Source of the DNA: Persicobacter psychrovividus
Lineage (GTDB): Bacteria > Bacteroidota > Bacteroidia > Cytophagales > Cyclobacteriaceae
Assembly (NCBI RefSeq): GCF_036492425.1
Contig: NZ_AP025297.1
Location: 1-64,000 of the forward strand
Reading direction: 5' to 3'
Length of the DNA: 64,000 nucleotides
In this document: piece by piece, positions 58,101-64,000 of the stretch
Layout: each line of letters opens with the position of its first letter
Position numbering within the stretch: position 1 is the stretch's first letter
The notes under the pieces: model-generated
What the model was told of the DNA's origin: nothing
What the model saw: only the letters and a program-made list of their open reading frames with translations
Database searches by the model: none
Program-made: the position numbers and the translations under genes

Positions 58101-58174
58101 TCGCTGCAGGTATCGACTGGGGAACTTATCCTACTGCAAAGTCATTCGTATTTGGTGTTCAACTTGGATTCTAA
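55103..58174 (+). CDS. susC: SusC/RagA-family TonB-dependent transporter (PUL2)
   Basis: 1023 residues. Signal peptide MKKQLFFVALFIGLFSLQSF. Carboxypeptidase-like regulatory domain (VSGTITDKSGEGLPGVNIIL to KIDVSLSE), the LQEVVVVGYGVQKKSSLTG linker, plug (NSNNDPLYIVDGVP, ETVSVLKDAASAAIYGSRAN) and barrel ending with FGVQLGF. Imports the PUL2 oligosaccharide across the outer membrane. It starts 12 bp after the lipoprotein gene and is followed by SusD after 6 bp. Confidence 0.97.
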   Translation: MKKQLFFVALFIGLFSLQSFAQSKTVSGTITDKSGEGLPGVNIILKGTDTGTMSDMNGDYQISVNGKDAQLQFTFIGYKPQTETVGGRSKIDVSLSENVEQLQEVVVVGYGVQKKSSLTGAVSEVGNAKLTQVPTPSLDQALQGRVSGVNVTANTGAPGEGVSVRIRGVGSINSNNDPLYIVDGVPTKDAFNTIAPQDIETVSVLKDAASAAIYGSRANNGVILITTKKGKAGKSSVSFTAETGIQRPSNTLAMANRDQYAEMYNEAARNDNEGVTDPIFMRKLMTPEYIAQHPDVDQQKEIFRQGIMMNYNMNVSGGTDKLTYSVGGNYFRQEGIIHNSDFEKYNGRISLQSHLNDRVKLGLNFNVLRSTQEMVASSGDGLNGGGGSVVRYALFRTPGIPVYDENGDYVDMPKDPNFWGDGYNPVGVANNAYNNKVINQYFGDLNLSIDLGHDLFFSSKLGLDNNSYEQRSFDKTWGTNDRINNPNTLTIFNGRSTTISFSNTLSWDKSIGDHNLNLMAGTEAIDNNGFNNNASQKDFADQDLSLVYMGNGRGEVRAFESKYGYSLLSFFGRANYDYNGKYLASATIRQDGSSRFAPESRWGTFYSGSLGWRLDKEGFMQQFSKLDMLKIRAGYGKIGNQDVGYYAYSDAYGLNVNYPFGGTNTNGLALTTLGNSKIQWESSHQLDLGVDFKFYEGKIHGTVDFFNKVTSDMLTKESIPPSNGNANPSWVNNGSVLNRGIELELGTNQKVGDFTFFADANVTFLHNEVLDLGNPIYGGRIDNGVNITKTEVGYPVGSFFVYEMDGIFQNKSEILTSAFQGKDVKPGDVKFVDRNGDSKIDENDRYHAGSAIPKFTYGLNLGAAYKNWDMNAFFQGAGGHKIYSQINTDIEGFYRPFNVTKRYYDERWTGEGTSNTQPRASWKGKANNTLPSTRFLEDGDYLRLKNIQIGYTFPKATCEKMHISRLRVYASANNLFTITKYSGLDPEMTVSRNSASEGDIAAGIDWGTYPTAKSFVFGVQLGF

Positions 58175-58180
58175 GAAACT

Positions 58181-59668
58181 ATGAAAAAGGTAATTAAATT
58201 ATTGATCATTGTTGCGCTGGGATTCGGAGCAACAAGCTGTTCAAACTTTTTAGACAAAAAAATGGAAGGTGTTTATAACTCTGACACCTTCTTCAAAACG
58301 CAGGCACATGCCGAAGCCGCTCTGGCTGGAGCATACAATAGCCTGTTGTACAATAACTCCGCGAACGCCCTTTGGGTGTTCGGAGATATTGCCTCTGATG
58401 ATGCCGTAAAAGGTGGATTACCTGGAGATCAGGCGGATATTGAGTTCATTGAAAAACACCAGGTACTGCCCAATAATGGTTATGTGGAGCTGTACTGGAA
58501 ACACTGCTATGAAGGTATCGCCCGAGCAAATAATGTGATTGCCCGCACACCTGCGGTAAAAATGGACGATACGGATAAAGCACAGATTATTGCTCAGGCA
58601 AAATTCCTGAGGGCTTATCAGTATTTCAATTTGGCTCGGGTTTATGGGGCTGTGCCATTAAAATTGCAACCAGCAGACAATCCCGAGGAAGTGCACACGC
58701 CACTAAGTGCTATCGATAAAGTTTATGCGCAAATCGAGCAGGACCTTATGGAAGCCAAGGATGAGCTGCCAGAAAGCTGGCCAGGTGCACAGCTTGGCAA
58801 AGTAACCAAAGGTGCTGCATCGGCACTTTTGGCAAGAACATTCCTCTATGAGAAAAAATGGCAACAAGCTTATGATGAAGCCGCTGCCGTTGAAGGAATG
58901 GGCTACCAGCTTGAGCAAGTTTATGGTGATAATTTCAAGGTAAGCCACGATAACAATCAGGAATCCATTTTTGAAGTTCAGCAGGTTGCTGGCATGAATC
59001 CAATGATGGGAAATATCCTGAATCAGTGGTTCGCCCCTCGCGACGAAAATGGTTACGGTTTCAATACCCCTACCAAGAATTTTGTTGATGAGTTTGAACA
59101 AACGCCTGACGGTGTGGCAGACCCTCGCCTTGATTATACCCTTGGTCGTGATGGCCAGAAATGGTTCGATGGCGTGGACTTTGACCCTTCATGGTCGGCT
59201 ACAGGTTTTGTAGGTAAAAAATTCTTGCAGCCATTGAGTGAAATTCCAAAAGGAACCAAGCAGGACGCTGATCTTGATGTGAAGCTGATCCGTTTGGATG
59301 AAGTGATTTTGATCAAAGCCGAAGCGGCAAATGAGCTGGGCAAAATAGCCGAAGCGGCAACGGAATTGAATAAGCTCCGAAAAAGAGCCCGCGAGGCATA
59401 TTTATTCGATGAGAACCTCCCTAACCATGGCGCGGTACCTTCGAATCTTTTGCCTGATGTGGTAGCTTCTTCACAAGAGCAAATGCGTGAAGCTATTCGC
59501 CATGAAAGACGTGTGGAGCTCGGAATGGAGTCGCAGCGTTATTTTGATTTGATGCGCTACGGAAAAGACTATGCAGAAAAAGCCCTTGGCGAAAATCAGT
59601 TCAACTTTGAAAAAGACCGCTATATGCCGATTCCACAAAGTGAACGTGATTTTAACAATAATATTTAA
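58181..59668 (+). CDS. susD: SusD/RagB-family lipoprotein (PUL2)
   Basis: 495 residues. Lipobox GFGATSC, then SNFLDKKMEGVYNSDTFFKT, the AQAKFLRAYQYFNLARVYGAVPL TPR block around 130-150, LIRLDEVILIKAEAANELGK and the C-terminal REAIRHERRVELGMESQRYF and RYMPIPQSERDFN. This is the canonical SusD pattern; it forms the lid of the adjacent SusC. It is shorter than the PUL1 SusD by about 110 residues and belongs to a different subgroup. Confidence 0.97.
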   Translation: MKKVIKLLIIVALGFGATSCSNFLDKKMEGVYNSDTFFKTQAHAEAALAGAYNSLLYNNSANALWVFGDIASDDAVKGGLPGDQADIEFIEKHQVLPNNGYVELYWKHCYEGIARANNVIARTPAVKMDDTDKAQIIAQAKFLRAYQYFNLARVYGAVPLKLQPADNPEEVHTPLSAIDKVYAQIEQDLMEAKDELPESWPGAQLGKVTKGAASALLARTFLYEKKWQQAYDEAAAVEGMGYQLEQVYGDNFKVSHDNNQESIFEVQQVAGMNPMMGNILNQWFAPRDENGYGFNTPTKNFVDEFEQTPDGVADPRLDYTLGRDGQKWFDGVDFDPSWSATGFVGKKFLQPLSEIPKGTKQDADLDVKLIRLDEVILIKAEAANELGKIAEAATELNKLRKRAREAYLFDENLPNHGAVPSNLLPDVVASSQEQMREAIRHERRVELGMESQRYFDLMRYGKDYAEKALGENQFNFEKDRYMPIPQSERDFNNNI

Positions 59669-59700
59669 TTCAATTTTTTTAATTTTAAATAATCAATACA

Positions 59701-60720
59701 ATGAAAAATTTATTTTTCGCTTTTATCGCCCTCATGTTTGTTGTGGCAGGATGTTCAAAGAGTGACGATGCTGCTCCAGCGCCTAAAGCCGACAAAACCG
59801 AATTGGCAAAAACCATTGCTACTGCTCAGGACCTTTATGACAATGCCGTTGAAGGAAACAAAGAAGGAGAGTACATGAAAGGATCCAAGGACGAATTGAA
59901 TGCCGTTTTGGAGCCAGCAAAAGAAATCAATGCCAAAGAAGACGCTACGCAAGCTGCAGTTGATAACATGGACACCAACTTGAAGGCTGCCATCGAGGTT
60001 TTCGAAACTAAAAAAGTTCAGCCAATCGCTGCGGAGGATTTGGTAGCTTACTATACTTTCGACCAGGGTGAAGGCACCACGGTAAAAGACATGTCTGGTA
60101 ACAAACATGACGGTACATTCCAGGTAGGACCAAAAAAATCAGGTGAAGGTACAGTACAATGGGCGGAAGACCACAATGGTGAAGCTGGTAAAGCGGTATC
60201 TTTTGATAAAGGTGCCAACATTACAGTTCCTTACAGCACATTGTTGAACCCTAAAGAAATCACAATCTCTATGTGGGTAAAATATACTGAAAGTGCACCA
60301 AGTAACTACCTTATTTCTTTGAACCGTTGGAATGGTTACAAATTTCAGTTGCAAGAAGCCAACAAGCCTTTCTTTACACCAGCAATTGAGCCAGAAGGTG
60401 CCATTGACAAAGATTCTGAATCTATCACTTTGGAAAAAGATACTTGGTACCAAGTTGCAGTAACTTTCGGCGAGAATGGAATGGTATTCTATGTGAATGG
60501 ACAGGAAGCTAAAAACTGGACAGATGCTAAAGGTGTTTTGAGAACTTTGAAAGAGCAAAAAGACCTTATCATTGGTCAGGATATGCTTTCAAGTGAAGTT
60601 CAGGCAGACGATAACTCTACTGGCGAGGCTTACTTCCGTGGATCTATGGACAATATCCGTATCTACAAAAAAGTATTGACAGCCGCTCAGATCGATCAAA
60701 TTTACAATACAGAAAAATAA
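59701..60720 (+). CDS. LamG-domain surface glycan-binding lipoprotein
   Basis: 339 residues. Lipobox MFVVAGC. An N-terminal helical region (about 30-110, FIVAR-like: ATAQDLYDNAVEGNKEGEYM, LNAVLEPAKEINAKEDATQ) is followed by a concanavalin-A-like/LamG_3 domain (about 115-335: LVAYYTFDQGEGTTVKDMSG, ITISMWVKY, WYQVAVTFGENGMVFYVNGQ, YFRGSMDNIRIYKKVLTAAQ). Such proteins are the extra glycan binders beside SusC/SusD. It may bind the polysaccharide at the surface; no catalytic residues of a GH16 kind are seen. Followed by two hairpins. Confidence 0.85.
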   Translation: MKNLFFAFIALMFVVAGCSKSDDAAPAPKADKTELAKTIATAQDLYDNAVEGNKEGEYMKGSKDELNAVLEPAKEINAKEDATQAAVDNMDTNLKAAIEVFETKKVQPIAAEDLVAYYTFDQGEGTTVKDMSGNKHDGTFQVGPKKSGEGTVQWAEDHNGEAGKAVSFDKGANITVPYSTLLNPKEITISMWVKYTESAPSNYLISLNRWNGYKFQLQEANKPFFTPAIEPEGAIDKDSESITLEKDTWYQVAVTFGENGMVFYVNGQEAKNWTDAKGVLRTLKEQKDLIIGQDMLSSEVQADDNSTGEAYFRGSMDNIRIYKKVLTAAQIDQIYNTEK

Positions 60721-60776
60721 GCATCGCTGATGCTTTAAATATAGCGCAGTCAGTAGAATGGCTGCGCTTTTTTTAT
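60719..60776 (+). terminator. Two hairpins between LamG and GH13 genes, the second an intrinsic terminator
   Basis: First stem AAGCATC/GATGCTT (60719-60735, 3-nt loop) begins at the stop codon. Second stem AGCGCAGTCA/TGGCTGCGCT (60743-60768, one wobble) is followed by a run of seven T. It would act as a partial terminator inside the operon, so GH13 and the last gene should be expressed less than the SusC/D genes. Confidence 0.75.
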
Positions 60777-60791
60777 TTAAACGGTTAATCA

Positions 60792-62426
60792 ATGAAAAAG
60801 CCTGCTCTACTATTTTTTGCGTTGCTCCTGATTTCTTTTTCAGCCATGGCGCAACATGAACCGTGGTGGAAGTCCACTGTTTTTTATGAAATTTATATGC
60901 CCAGCTTCAAGGACAGTAACCATGATGGCAAAAGTGATTTTAAAGGCATGACCTCCAAGCTTGACTACCTGCAGTCGTTGGGGATCAAAGGGGTGTGGCT
61001 TACCCCATTTCTTAAAAGCCCAAAGGTGGATAATGGCTATGATATTGCAGATTATTACCAGATAGACCCTGATTACGGTGACCTGAAGGACTTCAAAAAC
61101 TTCATTAACGAAGCACACCGCAGGAATATTAAGGTGATCATGGACATGGTGATCAATCACACCTCAACAGAATGCAAATGGTTTCAGGAATCCCGAAAGT
61201 CGAAAACAAACCCCTACAGGGATTACTATATCTGGAGTGATCAGCCCAACAACTGGGACTCCTTTTTTGGAGGCAAGGCATGGGCTTATGATTCCACAAC
61301 TCAGCAATACTATTATCATAAGTTTGCAAAAAAAATGGTGGATCTGAACTGGGCAAATCCCAAGGTTAAAACCGAGGTGGCCAAGGTTTTGAGGTTTTGG
61401 TTAGAGCTGGGGGTAGATGGCTTCCGCATGGATGTTATCAATTTTCTTTCCACTGACCCTGATCGTAAAGATAACCCTGTTAAAAAAGGGCAGCAGGTGC
61501 ACAAATTCGATGTGGATCAGAAGGGAGTGAAAGAGGCGATCGGCATGATAAAATCGGTATTGAATGAATATCCTGACAAGTTTTTGGTAGGAGAAGTAGG
61601 GAGTGATCAGCTAAAAGTCCTCAAACAATACCAGTCGCCGAAAATGCTTGATGTGCCCTTCAATTTCAATTTTGGCAGTATTCCCCACTTTGATGCCCAC
61701 CGTATATTTCGGGAGCTGAAGGATATGGAACGGCAGATGCCAGGGTACCCCACCTTGTTTTTTGGCAGCCATGATATGCCTCGGTTAATGAGTCGCCTTG
61801 CCAATAATGACCCTGACCGTGCGAGTTGCCTTGCCGCTCTGATGCTTACAGCCAAAGGCGTACCCTTTATTTATTATGGTGAGGAAATCGGCATGACCAA
61901 CATTATCGCCAAGGACACCACGGAAATCAGGGATATTCAGGCCATGACGCACTACCATTTAGCACGCAGCGCAGGTAAAAATGAAAAGGAAGCCATGCAA
62001 GTGGCCAACGACAACAACAGGGACAAATCCCGCAGCCCAATGCAATGGAATGATTTTAGCCATGCAGGCTTTTCAGATCATACCCCCTGGATTAAAGTGG
62101 GGCAGGATTATCGACACACCAATGTAGCGGAAGAGGAGCGAAATGAGCAGAGTCTCTTGCACCAGTATAGACAATTACTTCAACTGAGGAGTAATCATAA
62201 AGCATTACAGTTCGGCGAGTATAAATACCTCAAAATGAATGCTGATTGTATTCTTTTTTCAAGAGAATACCAGGGGGAAACCATTCAGGCAATTTTTAAC
62301 TTTTCTGATCACGCCCAGTCGATCAACATTCATCATCAAAAAGTGCTCATCGGAAAAACTGACCTTCAGCCAAATACTTTTTTAATCATTCAGGGAAATA
62401 AAAAAATAAAATTTAATCATGACTAA
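60792..62426 (+). CDS. GH13 family alpha-glucosidase-like enzyme, secreted
   Basis: 544 residues. Signal peptide MKKPALLFFALLLISFSAMA. The TIM barrel carries all four conserved regions: DMVINHTS (I), GVDGFRMDVINF with the nucleophile Asp (II), KFLVGEVGS with the acid/base Glu (III) and FFGSHDMPR (IV). The variant with VINHTS and WSDQPNNWDSFFGGKAW resembles oligo-1,6-glucosidases, trehalose-6-phosphate hydrolases and sucrose-type enzymes of GH13 rather than long-chain amylases. A signal peptide suggests the periplasm, so it acts on short alpha-glucosides released from the substrate. The last codons overlap the next gene by 8 bp. Confidence 0.92.
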   Translation: MKKPALLFFALLLISFSAMAQHEPWWKSTVFYEIYMPSFKDSNHDGKSDFKGMTSKLDYLQSLGIKGVWLTPFLKSPKVDNGYDIADYYQIDPDYGDLKDFKNFINEAHRRNIKVIMDMVINHTSTECKWFQESRKSKTNPYRDYYIWSDQPNNWDSFFGGKAWAYDSTTQQYYYHKFAKKMVDLNWANPKVKTEVAKVLRFWLELGVDGFRMDVINFLSTDPDRKDNPVKKGQQVHKFDVDQKGVKEAIGMIKSVLNEYPDKFLVGEVGSDQLKVLKQYQSPKMLDVPFNFNFGSIPHFDAHRIFRELKDMERQMPGYPTLFFGSHDMPRLMSRLANNDPDRASCLAALMLTAKGVPFIYYGEEIGMTNIIAKDTTEIRDIQAMTHYHLARSAGKNEKEAMQVANDNNRDKSRSPMQWNDFSHAGFSDHTPWIKVGQDYRHTNVAEEERNEQSLLHQYRQLLQLRSNHKALQFGEYKYLKMNADCILFSREYQGETIQAIFNFSDHAQSINIHHQKVLIGKTDLQPNTFLIIQGNKKIKFNHD

Positions 62427-64000
62427 ACGTTTATATTCTACCATCGCTTTGGCTTGCCTTGGGTTTTCCTGTTTTGCTCAACAGATTGATATCAATAGGA
62501 TTGAACAATTTCCTAAAGCAAAGATGACCCCCTACCTGAGTAGGGACTGGAAGCAGGTGAGCAAAAATTATGACCACCTCGTTTTTGACCTTCAACAGTC
62601 GGGCCCATATCTGCCTTTGTCGTCGGTAAAAGGCACAGGTTATAATTTCCCTGATATTTCACCCATTTATTTGGATACTTACGTGGGGTCGAGCCATCAG
62701 GGGGAACAGGCCGAAGCCATTAATATTTTACCAGCCGTGGTTGGGGCCTCATTGGTGGGCATCGATAAGTCGGCGAGTAATGGCATAGACTGGGTATCGA
62801 AAACCAAAGAGTTTTTTAATGAGAAAAACGGTGAATACGTTTACCTGAATAATTATGCATCAAACAGTGGGCATGATTGGTGGTATGAAACCATGCCCAA
62901 TGTGTTTTTTTACCAGCTATATGATCTTTACCCTGAAGATCAATCAAAATTCAGCACTCAGTTTACGGATATTGCAGACCAGTGGTGTTCGGCAGTGTCC
63001 GCTTTGGGCGGAAAATATCTGCCGCAATATAAAATTCCTGATATGGACTATCGGGCGTATAACCTGAAAACCAAGCAGCCTTTGCACACGGGTGTCAAAG
63101 AACCAGAATCAGCAGGGGCAATTGCCTGGATTTTATATAATGCCTATCACCAAACGCATCAGTCAAAATATAAAAATGACGCCATGCTGGCCATGGATTT
63201 TTTGAATCAATACAAGGGGAATCCTTCCTATGAAATTCAGTTGCCTTATGGGGTTTATACGGCTGCACGGATGAATGCCGAGGAAGGTACTCATTACGAC
63301 ATTGAAAAGATGGTCAACTGGTGCTTTGATCGGGGACCCTTGCGTGGTTGGGGATGTATCTCGGGTGTTTGGGGCGACTATAATGTTTCTGGATTGATAG
63401 GAGAAGCCAACGATGGAGGTGATGACTATGCCTTTGTAATGAATGGTTTTCAACATGCTGCCGCATTGGTGCCCATGGTGCGCTACGACAAACGCTTTGC
63501 CAAAGCAATTGGTAAGTGGGTATACCATCTTGCACATGCCTCGGCACTGTTTTACCCGACCATCATGAAGGCACAAAATAATGAATCAGCTTCTTTGGCG
63601 TGGTCGAAATCACATGATTTTTCGGCAGCTATTCCATATGAATCTATTAAGGAACAGTGGGGTAGCCAATCGCCACTTGCCATGGGAGATGCCATAAAAG
63701 GCGGATGGGCAAAGACCAATTTATCCTTGTACAGTGGGTCAAGTGTTGGCTATTTGGCTGCGGTACTCAGTCCTTCAACTGTTGAGGGAATCAATATCCT
63801 GAATTTGAACAAAACGGATTTCTTTACGGATACCAAGTTTGAAAGTCGATTGATTTACAACCCCTTCGGAACAGAACAATCCATCACTGTTAATGTGCCT
63901 CAGCCTGGCTCATTTCAGGTTTATGATGCCATTTCGGAAAAGTTCATCGCTAAACAGGTCAGCGGCAACATGCAAATTAACCTTCAGCCGGACCAGGTGG
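62419..64000 (+). CDS. Second paralog of the unrecognised toroid-like family (runs off right edge)
   Basis: About 527 residues visible, open to the window end. Start ATG at 62419 inside the last codons of GH13. Signal peptide MTKRLYSTIALACLGFSCFA without an obvious lipobox, so it is probably periplasmic or secreted, unlike the lipoprotein at 53357-55090. Shared blocks: GASLVGIDKS, GHDWWYETMPNVFFYQLYD, AGAIAWILYNAYHQTHQSKY, RMNAEEGTHYD, GWGCISGVWGDYNVSGL, DGGDDYAFVMNG and MVRYDKRFAKAIGKW. Similarity is clear but not high, so the two probably have different specificities on the same glycan. Confidence 0.85.
   Translation, partial: MTKRLYSTIALACLGFSCFAQQIDINRIEQFPKAKMTPYLSRDWKQVSKNYDHLVFDLQQSGPYLPLSSVKGTGYNFPDISPIYLDTYVGSSHQGEQAEAINILPAVVGASLVGIDKSASNGIDWVSKTKEFFNEKNGEYVYLNNYASNSGHDWWYETMPNVFFYQLYDLYPEDQSKFSTQFTDIADQWCSAVSALGGKYLPQYKIPDMDYRAYNLKTKQPLHTGVKEPESAGAIAWILYNAYHQTHQSKYKNDAMLAMDFLNQYKGNPSYEIQLPYGVYTAARMNAEEGTHYDIEKMVNWCFDRGPLRGWGCISGVWGDYNVSGLIGEANDGGDDYAFVMNGFQHAAALVPMVRYDKRFAKAIGKWVYHLAHASALFYPTIMKAQNNESASLAWSKSHDFSAAIPYESIKEQWGSQSPLAMGDAIKGGWAKTNLSLYSGSSVGYLAAVLSPSTVEGINILNLNKTDFFTDTKFESRLIYNPFGTEQSITVNVPQPGSFQVYDAISEKFIAKQVSGNMQINLQPDQV

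Overview
The window reads as a 64-kb piece of a Bacteroidota replicon, most likely a plasmid or megaplasmid. Evidence for the phylum: two SusC/SusD pairs, a hybrid two-component-type sensor with an AraC output domain, type IX secretion C-terminal sorting domains, and SPII lipoproteins with almost no Shine-Dalgarno sequences. The combination of algal-type polysaccharide genes and a plasmid-like origin suggests a marine Cytophagales bacterium (for example a Persicobacter or Flammeovirga relative). That placement is inference.

Region 1 (1-36.6 kb, all on the minus strand) is a large polysaccharide utilization locus. It holds three paralogous secreted parallel beta-helix proteins (1-1055 partial, 1406-3739, 30171-32678), an IPT/TIG surface lipoprotein, SusD and SusC, a GH88 unsaturated glucuronyl hydrolase, two formylglycine-type sulfatases, a GH31 and a GH95. 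The catabolic genes for the monosaccharides are mixed in. L-fucose catabolism is complete: FucP permease, FucU mutarotase, FucI isomerase, FucK kinase, a RhaD-type class II aldolase and an AldA-type lactaldehyde dehydrogenase. A KduD-type dehydrogenase for unsaturated-uronate products is also present. Together this predicts a sulfated polysaccharide containing L-fucose and a uronic acid, cut by a lyase outside the cell and finished inside. The beta-helix proteins are the best candidates for the unknown lyase.

Region 2 (36.6-46.97 kb) is the maintenance region. It has a decayed IS21-type element that truncated a FecR-like gene, a parA-parB operon with an inverted-repeat operator, an origin with two iteron arrays in opposite orientation (five 74-bp tandem repeats, then seven copies spaced about 21 bp apart), a Rep_3-type initiator, a AAA-ATPase/PD-(D/E)XK protein, and a serine-recombinase remnant.

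Region 3 (46.97-64 kb) is a second PUL. A minus-strand HTCS-like regulator, whose kinase and receiver motifs look degenerate, is divergent from a tight plus-strand operon: GH130 phosphorylase, MFS transporter, unrecognised lipoprotein, SusC, SusD, LamG-type lipoprotein, GH13, and a second copy of the unrecognised protein that runs off the right edge. The substrate is unclear; GH130 points to a beta-mannoside and GH13 to an alpha-glucoside linkage.

No rRNA, tRNA or CRISPR array was seen. All family assignments come from reading motifs by eye; no database search was possible.
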